A DNA stretch of 64,000 nucleotides from Gimibacter soli (lineage in GTDB: Bacteria > Pseudomonadota > Alphaproteobacteria > Sphingomonadales > Kordiimonadaceae): contig NZ_CP116805.1 of NCBI RefSeq assembly GCF_028463845.1, positions 1,116,001-1,180,000 on the forward strand, in the 5' to 3' direction. Under the pieces are notes generated by a model, which was not told the DNA's origin, made no database searches, and saw only the letters and a list, made by a program, of their open reading frames with translations. Of the stretch, positions 1-11,477 are shown in pieces (position 1 is the first letter of the stretch; the number at the start of each line of letters is the position of its first letter). The position numbers and the translations under genes were made by a program.

Positions 1-20
1 TCTGCGGCGGTGTCGCCTGA

Positions 21-494
21 TCAGATGAACTTCAGGTCGGTCAGTTCATAATAGCGCTCGCCCGAGGGGGTTTTCACCTCGATCTCGGCGCCGACATTGC
101 GGCCGATCAGCGCGCGGGCGATGGGCGACTGGTAAGAAATCTTGCCGGCCTTCACGTCGCCTTCGTCCGCACCCACGATCTGGTAAACGACTTCCTTGTC
201 GTCTTCGTCGATCAGGGTCACGGTGGCACCAAACACGACCTTATCGCCCGAAAGCGAGGTCGGATCGATCACCTGAGCGCGCGAAAGCTTGCCTTCCAGC
301 TCGATGATGCGGCCTTCGATCAGGCCCTGGCGTTCCTTGGCGGCATGATATTCGGCATTTTCCGAAAGGTCGCCGTGTGCGCGTGCTTCCTCGATCGCCT
401 GCACAACAGAGGGGCGTTCAACGCTTTTCAGAGTCTTGAGCTCGGCTTCCAGTCTCAGATAGCCGTCTCGCAGCATCGGTACTTTTTCGTTCAT
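21..494 (-). CDS. greA: Transcription elongation factor GreA
   Basis: GreA binds in the secondary channel of RNA polymerase and stimulates cleavage of backtracked RNA. The 157-residue product matches the usual length of about 158. It has an N-terminal coiled coil (residues about 5-75) whose tip carries the conserved GDLSENAEY acidic motif, then an FKBP-like C-terminal half ending in ELTDLKFI. The frame stays open further upstream, but the start at MNEKVPML is chosen because GreA proteins begin there and the extension is Arg/Gly-rich without homology. In many proteobacteria greA lies directly after carB. Here it is on the same strand as carAB but separated from carB by a 3.4-kb accessory block and so must be transcribed separately. 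Confidence 0.96.
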   Translation of the reverse strand: MNEKVPMLRDGYLRLEAELKTLKSVERPSVVQAIEEARAHGDLSENAEYHAAKERQGLIEGRIIELEGKLSRAQVIDPTSLSGDKVVFGATVTLIDEDDKEVVYQIVGADEGDVKAGKISYQSPIARALIGRNVGAEIEVKTPSGERYYELTDLKFI

Positions 495-693
495 AGGGGT
501 CCGTCCAACTGGCACAAGAATGCGATGTTTTCCGCGCGGCTTTCGGGGGCCTTCGCCCGCCCGCGCCGCTGCGCATCCGTCTCTTATAAAGCACTGCGCC
601 GACCCCAAGGGGCCGGCGCAGAACTACACTTCTAGCGCAGAACGCTATTTCAGGCAAGGAAAAGAGCTTCGGGCGGTCGCCCGTCGCCGGGTA

Positions 694-1389
694 TCAGGCT
701 GCGGCGCCGGAAACCGGCGGGCGCGGGCTTTCGGCGAAGATGCTGGGGCGCAGCCAGTCAAAGAGGTTGCGGGTCAGGCTTGAGGGGCCGACAACCGAAA
801 GATCGCCGTCCTTGACGGCAGACCGGTAGCTCCTGTCACCCATCCATACATCGGCCATGGTGCGCACGCTGGACGACAGGAAGACATCAACGTCCCTGCC
901 GGGATCCTTGATGCACACTTCCACCGTGTCGCGGTTGACGACCAGCCACCAGTTCTTCTGGGTTTCATAGTCCGGGAATTCGAAGCGGATGACCGTTTCA
1001 TTGCCGGGCAGGCTTTCGGGCATAATGCTGCGTTCCAGATAATACATCAGGAATTCGGCGTCATAATCGCTGTCACTGAGGTTTCGGCGCGCCCAGCACA
1101 GGCCCCATTCCCCCATGGCGACAAGGACGGGCAGCATCTCTTCGGCTGCCTTGCTCGGGAAATATTCAAAGCCGCGTTGGCCGCCGATCTGGCGCCGCAC
1201 GACCATTCCCTGATCTTCAAGGGCCTTGAGGCGCGTGGTCAGAAGGGCAGGGGAAATGAGGCCAAGCCCGCGCTGCAATTCATTGAAACGCCGCGCCCCC
1301 ATCAGAAGCTCGCGGATAATCAGGATGGTCCACTTTTCGCCAAGTATTTCGTTTGCCTTGGCAATCGGGCAAAATTGTCCGTAACGCAC
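694..1389 (-). CDS. HxlR-family transcriptional regulator with SCP2-like C-terminal domain
   Basis: The 231-residue protein has an N-terminal winged helix of the HxlR type (residues about 5-95). It shows the CPIAKANEILGEKWTILIIR signature, with the HxlR cysteine, and LLTTRLKALEDQGMV for the recognition part. Residues about 120-220 resemble the sterol-carrier-protein-2-like fold attached to some longer HxlR regulators. A GTG start at 1389 is preferred over an upstream TTG because AGGGGAG lies seven bases before it. The gene diverges from the tautomerase/flavoprotein pair at 1576, which it probably regulates. The C-terminal domain may bind a hydrophobic effector; that is inference. Confidence 0.88.
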   Translation of the reverse strand: MRYGQFCPIAKANEILGEKWTILIIRELLMGARRFNELQRGLGLISPALLTTRLKALEDQGMVVRRQIGGQRGFEYFPSKAAEEMLPVLVAMGEWGLCWARRNLSDSDYDAEFLMYYLERSIMPESLPGNETVIRFEFPDYETQKNWWLVVNRDTVEVCIKDPGRDVDVFLSSSVRTMADVWMGDRSYRSAVKDGDLSVVGPSSLTRNLFDWLRPSIFAESPRPPVSGAAA

Positions 1390-1442
1390 ACCGGTTCTCC
1401 CCTTATGGGATGGCAACGATACTCAGAAAAGTGAAGTGGTCT

Positions 1443-1471
1443 ACTATAGAATCTGTAGTGCGTTACTTCAA
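1443..1471 (-). promoter_or_regulatory. Putative sigma-70 promoter of the HxlR gene
   Basis: On the minus strand TTGAAG (1466-1471) and TATAGT (1443-1448) are separated by 17 bp, with about 50 bp from there to the GTG start. The same stretch contains CTAC...GTAG half sites around the -10, which could be where HxlR binds and controls both divergent units. Confidence 0.45.
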
Positions 1472-1575
1472 TGCGTGAACTATCGACTGCGCCGCGGTTT
1501 CCATAAGGTCGCTTCATCGCCGGCAATCAGGCCAATGGTGGCTCGCCGGGATCAGGCAACATGAGGAGAAATCAA

Positions 1576-1797
1576 ATGCCGCTCGTAACGATTGACGTGA
1601 TCAAGGATGTGTTTTCGCCGGCCCAAAAGCGCCGTATGCTCGAGAATGTGACCGAAGCGATGATCGCCATTGAAGGCGAAGCCATGCGCCCGGTCACCTG
1701 GGTTCGTATTCAGGAAGTAGAGCAAGGCGATTGGGCCATCGGCGGCCAGCCACTGGCTGCACGCGATGTCCATGCATTGGCGAAAGGCGCCGCGTAA
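1576..1797 (+). CDS. 4-oxalocrotonate tautomerase family protein
   Basis: This 73-residue protein belongs to the tautomerase superfamily, whose N-terminal proline acts as the catalytic base after Met removal. The start is placed at ATG 1576 ([13 protein letters not shown]) rather than the in-frame ATG 15 bp upstream because this exposes Pro1 and because GAGGAG lies eight bases before it. The upstream ATG would remove the active site. The C-terminal half has the usual VTWVRIQEV strand. Family members isomerise enols such as 2-hydroxymuconate; the actual substrate here is unknown. The flavoprotein gene starts 31 bp downstream and is probably cotranscribed. Confidence 0.87.
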   Translation: MPLVTIDVIKDVFSPAQKRRMLENVTEAMIAIEGEAMRPVTWVRIQEVEQGDWAIGGQPLAARDVHALAKGAA

Positions 1798-1828
1798 GCG
1801 GCGTCTGTTCCAGACGGGGGGAAGCCCG

Positions 1829-2974
1829 ATGAACCATCAAAGCAAAACGATTGATCTTCAGGCGATCCTGGCCGAGCTTGGCCCCCGGTTCGCTGAACGC
1901 TCGGCAGCCCTTGAGGCGAGCGACAGTTTCGTGTTCGACAATTATGCCGAGCTCAAGATGCGCGGCGTGTTTTCCGCGCAGGTGCCGACCGATCTTGGCG
2001 GCGCTGGTGTGAAATATAGCGAGGTTGCGGCTTTCCTGCGCGGCCTTGCCGGATATTGCCCTTCAACCGCACTTGCCCTGTCGATGCACCAGCATCTGGT
2101 ATCGGCGGCGTCCAAGAACCACCGGGACGGAAAGCCGGGTGCGGCGCTTCTGTCGAAGGTGCTGGAAGGCGAACTGGTGCTCGTCAGCACCGGGGCCAAT
2201 GACTGGCTCGATTCCGGCGGCGAGGCGGTGAAGGTGGAAGGCGGTTATCGCATCAACGCTTTCAAGGCGTTTGCAAGCGGGTCGCCGGTGGGTGACCTTG
2301 CCATCACCTCCTGCGCCTTCAATTGCCCGGTGGACGGCCCTTCCGTCATTCACTTCCCGATGTCGCTGAAGGCAGAGGGTGTGAAGCTGATGGGCGACTG
2401 GGAAAGCATGGGCATGCGGGCAACCGGTTCGCAGTCCATCCAGTTCAAGGACGTGTTCGTGGCGGATGCAGCCGTCGGGATGAAGCGCCCGCGTGGGCCT
2501 TTCCACCCGGCCTTCGCAGTGATCGTATCGGTTGCCATGCCGCTGATCATGTCCGTCTATGTCGGGATCGCTGAAGCGGCGGCTGCCATTGCCCGCAAGC
2601 AGGCGTCTCGCCGGCCGGCTGATGCCGTGGCGGCGATCCAGCTGGGCGAGCTTGAAAACCTGCTGACCACGGCCCAGCTTGCCGTCGATTCCATGGTGGC
2701 ACTGGCGGACGACCTGAAATTTGCGCCGAGTGCAGAGCTTGCAAGCCAGGTCCTTGTAAGGAAATCGATCGCTGCAAACCATGTGGTTGCGGCAACCGAA
2801 AAGGCGCTGGAGGTGGCAGGCGGTGCCGGTTTCTTCCGCAAGCACGGGCTGGAGCGGCTACTGCGCGATGTGCATGCGGGGCAGTTCCATCCGCTGCCAG
2901 AAAAACGCCAGCAGCTTTTCACCGGCCGTCTGGCAGCCGGATTGCCGCCGGTCGAAAGCTCCTTCGGCAACTGA
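1829..2974 (+). CDS. Acyl-CoA dehydrogenase-like flavoprotein
   Basis: The 381-residue protein has the acyl-CoA dehydrogenase layout: an N-terminal helical domain (GVFSAQVPTDLGGAG near residue 45), a middle beta domain (GDWESMGMRATGSQSIQFKD) that binds FAD and substrate, and a C-terminal four-helix domain ending RDVHAGQFHPLPEKRQQLF. Start ATG 1829 follows GGGGGGAAG; the frame extends 63 bp upstream into the tautomerase gene but that extension overlaps it. The divergence from fatty-acid beta-oxidation enzymes leaves open an acyl-CoA dehydrogenase or a related flavin monooxygenase. It probably works with the preceding tautomerase under control of the divergent HxlR protein. Confidence 0.85.
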   Translation: MNHQSKTIDLQAILAELGPRFAERSAALEASDSFVFDNYAELKMRGVFSAQVPTDLGGAGVKYSEVAAFLRGLAGYCPSTALALSMHQHLVSAASKNHRDGKPGAALLSKVLEGELVLVSTGANDWLDSGGEAVKVEGGYRINAFKAFASGSPVGDLAITSCAFNCPVDGPSVIHFPMSLKAEGVKLMGDWESMGMRATGSQSIQFKDVFVADAAVGMKRPRGPFHPAFAVIVSVAMPLIMSVYVGIAEAAAAIARKQASRRPADAVAAIQLGELENLLTTAQLAVDSMVALADDLKFAPSAELASQVLVRKSIAANHVVAATEKALEVAGGAGFFRKHGLERLLRDVHAGQFHPLPEKRQQLFTGRLAAGLPPVESSFGN

Positions 2975-2997
2975 AGAATTCCACAGCGAGGAAATGG

Positions 2998-3025
2998 AAA
3001 GGGCGGCCCTGACGGGCCGCCCTTT
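2998..3025 (+). terminator. Intrinsic terminator after the flavoprotein gene
   Basis: A perfect stem pairs AAAGGGCGGCCC with GGGCCGCCCTTT around a TGAC loop. It lies 23 bp after the stop codon. Confidence 0.85.
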
Positions 3026-3123
3026 CTGCGCCGGTTGCCCCAAGGGCTTGCTTACCATTCCTTAAGCCAACTTCCCTAGCATTGTAACCGGGGGCAGGCA
3101 GGCGGAAGAGAAGGGGTTCGGGC

Positions 3124-3888
3124 ATGGCGGTCGTGCGCAAGGCATTGGCAATGCTCCTTTGTACGTTCAGCGTGGCGGCGGAAGCTGGTGACAAGCTGGT
3201 GCAATGGACGGACACCAGCCTGACAGCGCTTTTCGGCACCAATTTCAAGGTGACAGGCGACGACGCCACAACACTGACGTTCGAACACGCCAGCGGCTGG
3301 TCCTTTGGCGATCTTTTCATGTTTGTCGATGTCACCGACTATCACGACAATCCGGTGCGGGGTGGCAGCTGGTACGGCGAATTTTCACCGCGCTTCAGCC
3401 TGAAGAAGGTGGGGCTCATTAACCTGCCGGACGATGGCTTCCTGAAAGACCTGACAATTGCCACCACATGGGAAAAGGGCAAGAACGGGGTCGAGGCGCT
3501 GCTCATCGGCCCCGGCACGTCACTTGCCGTACCCGGCTTTGCCTTCTTTCAGGTGAATGTCTATGCACGCAAGGATACCGGCAAGGGTGCGGGGTTTGAA
3601 GATGCGCAGGTGACCGTCAGCTGGCGCAAACGTTTCAGTATCGGGCAGCAGGAGTTTGTGATCGACGGCTTCGCCGACTATGTGATGGGCTGGGGGCCGC
3701 AGGCGGCCAACCTTCATCTGGTGCCGCAGGTGAAATGGGATATGGGAAAGGCGATGGGCCTTGGTGACCACCGCCTTTACCTTGGGTCTGAAATCGATAT
3801 CTGGACCAACAAATTCGGCATCCCCGACAGTGGCGCCTTCCCGACCGACCAGCTGGGGCTGAACCTGATCCTGAAAGCGCATTTCTGA
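3124..3888 (+). CDS. Tsx/OmpK-like nucleoside-channel outer membrane protein
   Basis: The 254-residue protein has a short signal peptide (about residues 1-21, ending VAAEA) and alternating beta-strand sequence ending in the aromatic C-terminus LNLILKAHF typical of outer membrane barrels. The segments LTFEHASGWSFGDLFMFVD and YGEFSPRFSL match the Tsx/OmpK (DUF5020) family, which forms channels for nucleosides in enterobacteria. Substrate specificity cannot be told here. The gene is monocistronic, flanked by its own terminator and the upstream one at 2998. Confidence 0.8.
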   Translation: MAVVRKALAMLLCTFSVAAEAGDKLVQWTDTSLTALFGTNFKVTGDDATTLTFEHASGWSFGDLFMFVDVTDYHDNPVRGGSWYGEFSPRFSLKKVGLINLPDDGFLKDLTIATTWEKGKNGVEALLIGPGTSLAVPGFAFFQVNVYARKDTGKGAGFEDAQVTVSWRKRFSIGQQEFVIDGFADYVMGWGPQAANLHLVPQVKWDMGKAMGLGDHRLYLGSEIDIWTNKFGIPDSGAFPTDQLGLNLILKAHF

Positions 3889-3893
3889 AACGA

Positions 3894-3922
3894 AAAGGGC
3901 GGCACCGGATGGGCCGCCCTTT
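3894..3922. terminator. Bidirectional intrinsic terminator between the Tsx-like gene and carB
   Basis: AAAGGGCGGC pairs perfectly with GCCGCCCTTT around a nine-base loop. Four A bases precede and three T bases end the stem, so it can stop transcription from both convergent genes. Confidence 0.85.
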
Positions 3923-3947
3923 CGCATTTCGGTATGATGTCTTCGCG

Positions 3948-7199
<3,252 letters not shown>

Positions 7200-7231
7200 G
7201 GTTCTTTTCCTGTTGTCTGGCGCTTCGGGGA

Positions 7232-8413
7232 TCAGGCGGCTTTTTTATGGTTCAGGATCAGGGCCATGAACTCTTCGAACAGATAGAAACTGTCTTGCGG
7301 ACCGGGGCTCGCTTCGGGGTGCTGCTGCACGCTGAAGATCGGCTTCGTTTTGTGGGCAAGGCCGCATACCGTTTTATCAAAGAGCGAGATATGGCTCACC
7401 ATCACATCGGCCGGCAGGCTTGCGGCATCGACCGAGAAGCCGTGGTTCATGCTGGTGATCTCGACCTTTTTTGTGCGCAGGTCCTGCACCGGGTGGTTCG
7501 CACCGCGGTGGCCTTGCGCCATCTTGTAGGTGGTGCCGCCAAAGGCGAGGGCCAGAAGCTGGTGGCCGAGGCAGATGCCGAAGATGGGCAGGCCGGTGTC
7601 GATCAGCTTCTTGATAACAGGCAGGGCATATTCGCCGGTGGCTGCCGGGTCGCCGGGGCCGTTCGACAGGAAGATGCCATCGGGCTGGTGCTCCATGATC
7701 TCGTCGAAGGTGGCGGTGGCGGGCACCACGGTCACGCGAGCGCCGGTTTCGGCAAGGCAGCGGAGGATATTATGCTTGGCGCCGTAATCGACAGCCACGA
7801 CATGGGCTTTCGGGGATTTGAGGTCGCCGTAGCCTTCTTCGATGGTCCAGCGGGTGCCGGTCCAGCTGTAGGCCTCTAGGCAGGTAACCTCTTTTGCCAG
7901 ATCCATGCCCTTCAGGCCCGGCCACTGCTTGGCCTTCAGCATCAGCTTTTCGATATCGAACTTGCCATCCTTGGCGTGGGCGATCACGCCCGTGGGCGCG
8001 CCGCGCTCGCGGATGATGCGGGTCAGGCGGCGGGTATCGATACCGCTGATACCGATAAGACCCTGCTTGGCAGTCCAGGCTTCCAGATGCTCGGCGGCGC
8101 GGTAGTTGGCGGGCAGCGTGATATCCTCGCGGATCACAAGGCCGCGTGCTGCGGGCTTCTTCGTTTCCATGTCTTCGTCGTTGGTGCCGACATTGCCGAC
8201 ATGGGGGAAGGTGAAGTTGATGATCTGGCCGGCGTAGGAAGGATCGGTGAGGATTTCCTGATAACCCGTCATCGAGGTGTTGAAGCAGACCTCGCCAACC
8301 GTATCGCCCTCCACGCCAAATCCGCGTCCCCGGAACACTGTACCGTCAGCCAGAACAAGGACGGCGGTAATATCAGAGGAAGAATGGTCAGGCGAGCGGG
8401 TGGAGTCGGTCAT
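7232..8413 (-). CDS. carA: Carbamoyl-phosphate synthase small subunit
   Basis: CarA is the glutaminase subunit that feeds ammonia to CarB. The 393-residue protein has the N-terminal CPSase small-subunit domain ([31 protein letters not shown]) and a C-terminal class I glutamine amidotransferase domain with the nucleophile loop [15 protein letters not shown] and the catalytic histidine in [10 protein letters not shown]. The ATG at 8413 is preferred to the longer in-frame start because GGAAGGAA lies nearby upstream and the extension lacks homology. It forms an operon with carB. Confidence 0.97.
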   Translation of the reverse strand: MTDSTRSPDHSSSDITAVLVLADGTVFRGRGFGVEGDTVGEVCFNTSMTGYQEILTDPSYAGQIINFTFPHVGNVGTNDEDMETKKPAARGLVIREDITLPANYRAAEHLEAWTAKQGLIGISGIDTRRLTRIIRERGAPTGVIAHAKDGKFDIEKLMLKAKQWPGLKGMDLAKEVTCLEAYSWTGTRWTIEEGYGDLKSPKAHVVAVDYGAKHNILRCLAETGARVTVVPATATFDEIMEHQPDGIFLSNGPGDPAATGEYALPVIKKLIDTGLPIFGICLGHQLLALAFGGTTYKMAQGHRGANHPVQDLRTKKVEITSMNHGFSVDAASLPADVMVSHISLFDKTVCGLAHKTKPIFSVQQHPEASPGPQDSFYLFEEFMALILNHKKAA

Positions 8414-8549
8414 AGCGGCAGGTTCCTTCCATGGCATCGGTGCTGACTTTTTCTTGCTAACACAGGCGTTTAAGCCCGGATTTGCAAGGGTCTGGCCAGC
8501 CGAGAGGGTGGCGCGAAAACGCGCTGGGGGGCGGCCAAATTGTCGGGAC

Positions 8550-8576
8550 ACTATAGAAAAGGGGTGGCGGGGTCAA
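8550..8576 (-). promoter_or_regulatory. Putative carAB promoter
   Basis: On the minus strand TTGACC (8571-8576) is followed after 15 bp by TATAGT (8550-8555). The spacing is short for E. coli but fits the looser spacing of alphaproteobacterial housekeeping promoters. The 136-bp leader to the carA ATG leaves room for regulation by pyrimidines or arginine, but no clear attenuator was seen. Confidence 0.45.
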
Positions 8577-8634
8577 GAAAAAGCTCAGAAAAAAAATTCA
8601 TTACAAATCAATGACTTAATCAAAATAAACTCGT

Positions 8635-8663
8635 TTGCTCTGCTGCAGGTGCTAAGCTATTAT
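8635..8663 (+). promoter_or_regulatory. Putative promoter of yqeY
   Basis: TTGCTC (8635-8640) and TATTAT (8658-8663) are separated by exactly 17 bp, placing a start site about 30 bp before the ATG at 8701. Confidence 0.5.
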
Positions 8664-8700
8664 CGGCGCTTCCGAAAAACAGACCAAAGGTCAGGGGCTA

Positions 8701-9156
8701 ATGCTTAGGGACGAACTGAACGACGCCATGAAGGAAGCCATGCGCGCCAAGGACAAGCGCAAGCTTGGCACGGTGCGCCTCATCCTCGCGGCCATCAAGG
8801 AAAAGGATATCGAGCTTCGCGTCCAGGATGGGCCGGAGCGGAACGATGATGCCATCGTGCTCGACATTCTCGCCAAAATGGTGAAGCAGCGGCAGGACAG
8901 CATCAAGGCCTATGAAGAAGGTGGCCGTCTTGAACTCGCGGAGCAAGAACGCGAGGAAATCGAGATCATCCAGGAATTCATGCCGCGCCAGCTGTCGGAA
9001 GCCGAAATGAAGGCAGCCTGCGAAGCGGCCATCGCCGAGATCGGCGCCGAAGGCCTGAAGGATATCGGCCGCACCATGGCGGTGCTGAAGGACAAATATG
9101 CCGGCCAGATGGATTTCGCCAAGGCGAGCGGCATCGTGAAAGGCCTGCTGAGCTAA
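8701..9156 (+). CDS. GatB/YqeY domain-containing protein
   Basis: The 151-residue protein is a stand-alone YqeY protein, related to the C-terminal tail domain of GatB that contacts tRNA in the Asn/Gln amidotransferase. It has the helical N-terminal half (MLRDELNDAMKEAMRAKDK) and the YqeY C-terminal domain with EFMPRQLSEAEM and GRTMAVLKDKYAGQMDFAKA. The biochemical role of the free-standing protein is not settled. It sits between carAB and dnaG-rpoD, its usual alphaproteobacterial setting. AGGTCAGGGG lies just before the ATG. Confidence 0.93.
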   Translation: MLRDELNDAMKEAMRAKDKRKLGTVRLILAAIKEKDIELRVQDGPERNDDAIVLDILAKMVKQRQDSIKAYEEGGRLELAEQEREEIEIIQEFMPRQLSEAEMKAACEAAIAEIGAEGLKDIGRTMAVLKDKYAGQMDFAKASGIVKGLLS

Positions 9157-9186
9157 TCCTCGGCACATAATCAAATCAAACGGATC

Positions 9187-9210
9187 AAGGGTGGTTTTAC
9201 CGCCCTTTTT
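9187..9210 (+). terminator. Intrinsic terminator after yqeY
   Basis: AAGGGTGGT pairs with ACCGCCCTT (one G-U pair) around a TTT loop, followed by further T bases. It lies 30 bp after the stop. Confidence 0.8.
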
Positions 9211-9347
9211 CTTTGCCTGAATTTGCCGCGCCGACCGTGTCGATTCTGGTGGCTGGTGCACATCGATTGGCGCGAACAAGTGCCGATTGAGGGAATGCTG
9301 GTGCCGGAAATGGCCGGTTTCCGCCCTGTTTTGCTCAAATGGTTAAC

Positions 9348-9364
9348 ATAAACTTAATGTTTAT
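9348..9364. promoter_or_regulatory. AT-rich inverted repeat upstream of the PEP-CTERM gene
   Basis: ATAAAC and GTTTAT form an inverted repeat around TTAAT, about 90 bp before the PEP-CTERM start in the most AT-rich part of the spacer. It is a candidate operator or promoter element; no regulator can be assigned. Confidence 0.3.
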
Positions 9365-9451
9365 TGATATTCGGCATAAATGCAGAATATTAGAAATAAC
9401 AGCAATAATGCTGAATTAAGCGACAAGCGAGAAACGCGAAGGAACACCATC

Positions 9452-10093
9452 ATGAAAACCCTCCTCAGGGGGCTGCTGGCTGCGGCAGCGCTCAGCTTCA
9501 GTGCCAATGCGGCAAGCACCTATGAATTCACCCCGCCTAACGATCCCGAAGGGTCAGTGACGGCTGAAGAATCGAACGGATTTTTTGGCTATGGTCGCGG
9601 GGTCTTTTTTGAAATGGCTGACGACTTCGACCTGTCCAGCATCGGGCTCTTTTCCGATTTCACGAAGGTCAATGTCCTTTGGGACATTATGGAAGTCACC
9701 ACGTTCAACCGTGCGCTTGGCGGCACGATCCTGCAGTCAGGCAGCGGCATCGTCTCAACCGACGGCCTTGGCTGGGTTGATTTCAATGTTGCCCCGCTGA
9801 CGCTGGAAGCCGGCCACGCCTATCATGTGAACTTCAAATTCTATACGACGGCCCATCAGGTCTTCACCTATTATGAAGGCAATCTTCCCTCGTATGACGA
9901 CGGCATCTTCCACAATATCAATGGCACAATGGGCTATATGCCCGAGGTGCCGAGCATGCCGGCCATCCGCCTGACCGGTGAAGGCGGTGTCATGCCGGGC
10001 ATCCCGGAACCTGCCGCCTGGCTCCTGTTCATTCTCGGTTTCGGTATGGCGGGCATTGTGGCGCGCCGCCGCACGGCAATGCTCGCCATCTGA
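9452..10093 (+). CDS. PEP-CTERM sorting-domain protein
   Basis: This 213-residue exported protein starts at MKTLLRGLLAAAALSFSANA (signal peptide). It carries an uncharacterised beta-rich body (AGHAYHVNFKFYT) and ends with PEPAAW, a hydrophobic helix and an Arg cluster (RRR). That tripartite tail is the PEP-CTERM signal recognised by exosortase, which cleaves and transfers the protein to the cell surface, often linked with exopolysaccharide. No exosortase gene is in the window, so the processing machinery must lie elsewhere. The upstream in-frame ATG at 9380 is rejected because it would bury the signal peptide; AAGGAAC lies before the chosen ATG. Confidence 0.85.
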   Translation: MKTLLRGLLAAAALSFSANAASTYEFTPPNDPEGSVTAEESNGFFGYGRGVFFEMADDFDLSSIGLFSDFTKVNVLWDIMEVTTFNRALGGTILQSGSGIVSTDGLGWVDFNVAPLTLEAGHAYHVNFKFYTTAHQVFTYYEGNLPSYDDGIFHNINGTMGYMPEVPSMPAIRLTGEGGVMPGIPEPAAWLLFILGFGMAGIVARRRTAMLAI

Positions 10094-10115
10094 GCCTGTT
10101 GTCCCGCAGAATGAA

Positions 10116-10156
10116 AAACGCGCCCGTCATGGATGGTGACGGGCGCGTTTGCTTTT
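10116..10156 (+). terminator. Strong terminator after the PEP-CTERM gene
   Basis: A perfect 14-bp stem (10116-10129 with 10137-10150) with a seven-base loop is followed by GCTTTT. It starts 23 bp after the stop codon. Confidence 0.85.
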
Positions 10157-10462
10157 CAGGAACACAATGATCAGGAGGTCAGGATCCGGGCCGTATGATG
10201 AAGGGACGGTTGGCCGGTCCTGCATCCCCTGAGGTCCTCGCTGTCGCATGCTCGGGCCCGCCCTGCTACGGGGAGAATATCGTCTGCAGGAGCAAGGCCG
10301 AGGGCCATGCGAGCCCAAAAATTGCTTGGGCTTTGGAAGAGGGTGACTTTTTTCGTCATTTTGCTTCTCCACTGTCGCTATAAGCTTTATTTACTATAGA
10401 AATGCGGTGGCTCACAAATTCGTACATTTAAGTCTGAGCCTTAACATATCTAAGGAAAAATC
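10157..10462. other. Non-coding spacer before the LysR gene
   Basis: No convincing gene was seen between the terminator and the LysR start. The last 80 bp turn AT-rich (ACTATAGAAA at 10393-10402 and TTAACATATC at 10441-10450) and probably hold the LysR promoter. Short open frames here have neither a ribosome site nor a recognisable product. Confidence 0.6.
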
Positions 10463-11368
10463 ATGGAATACCGGCTTCGCACCCTGTCGGGCCTTCTGGC
10501 GTTCGAGGCAGCGGCGCGCCACGGCAGCCTCACTGCCGCCGCGCAGGAGCTGGCGCGCACCCAGTCGGCGGTCAGTCAGCAGGTGAAGGGGCTGGAGGAA
10601 GAGATTGGCCTGCCGCTTTTTGTGCGCCGCCCGCGCGAGATCGTAACGACACCGGCGGGCCGCGAGCTTGCCGATGCTGTGACGGCGGCGCTCGCCGGCA
10701 TCAACAGCACGATTGCGGGGCTGAAGCGGCGGAACGAGCCCAATGTGCTGCGGATCACCGTCTATCAGTCCTTCGCCATCAACTGGCTGATCCCGCGCCT
10801 TTCGAGCTTCAGCCAGCAACATCCCGAGCTGGACTTGCGCCTGAATGCCGATGACCGGCCCTTCGATCTGGTGGCGGAGGGATATGACCTCGCGATACGG
10901 GGGGGCTGGATTGACCGGATGCCGCCCAACACCGTGCCGGTGCGGGTGGAGCAGGTGATGCCCGTCTATGCGCCCGGCCTTACGAACGGGGATGACATCA
11001 CGGTTGAAACCCTGATCCGCTATCCGCTTCTGGAGATCGAGGGGCGGAATTTCTGGACCGAATGGATGGAGCTGAATGGCATCCAAGGCCCGGTTGTCAG
11101 CGCAGGCAAGGCCTACAGTCATTCGGGCATGATGGTGCAGGCGGCGATGACGGGCGCGGGGGTGGCGCTTGCCCCCCTTACCATTGCGGCCGAAGCCCTG
11201 CGGCGCGGGCATCTGAAATGCGTGAAGGGCAAGCCGTTCAAAAGCGGTTACGGCCTTTATATGCTCACCGCCGAATGCCCGCCGCCGCCCAAGGTCGAAT
11301 GGTTCACCGACTGGATCAGGGCCGAGATGGAAGCAATGGAAGCCGAGCTCTGCCCTTATCTCGCCTGA
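10463..11368 (+). CDS. LysR-family transcriptional regulator (GcvA-like)
   Basis: The 301-residue protein has a LysR helix-turn-helix at residues about 8-65 (GSLTAAAQELARTQSAVSQQ and LGEELGLPLF-like LEEEIGLPLF), then a periplasmic-binding-protein-like effector domain with the GcvA-type FDLVAEGYDLAIRGGW segment. AAGGA lies six bases before the ATG. No obvious target is divergent: the upstream neighbour is the PEP-CTERM gene on the same strand and dnaG follows 109 bp downstream. Target and effector are unknown. Confidence 0.9.
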   Translation: MEYRLRTLSGLLAFEAAARHGSLTAAAQELARTQSAVSQQVKGLEEEIGLPLFVRRPREIVTTPAGRELADAVTAALAGINSTIAGLKRRNEPNVLRITVYQSFAINWLIPRLSSFSQQHPELDLRLNADDRPFDLVAEGYDLAIRGGWIDRMPPNTVPVRVEQVMPVYAPGLTNGDDITVETLIRYPLLEIEGRNFWTEWMELNGIQGPVVSAGKAYSHSGMMVQAAMTGAGVALAPLTIAAEALRRGHLKCVKGKPFKSGYGLYMLTAECPPPPKVEWFTDWIRAEMEAMEAELCPYLA

Positions 11369-11477
11369 TGAGGTGCGGGCCTATTGCAGTTGCGGTGGCA
11401 ACGTCTATCCTTGTAAGGAACACCGCTTCAATGGGTAAGAACAAGGTTTCCGGGCATTCGCCGGGACGGGGGATCGG

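Noticed and set aside
10195-10383. Small open frame before the LysR gene
   Set aside because: No ribosome site, no recognisable product, and it spans the probable promoter region.
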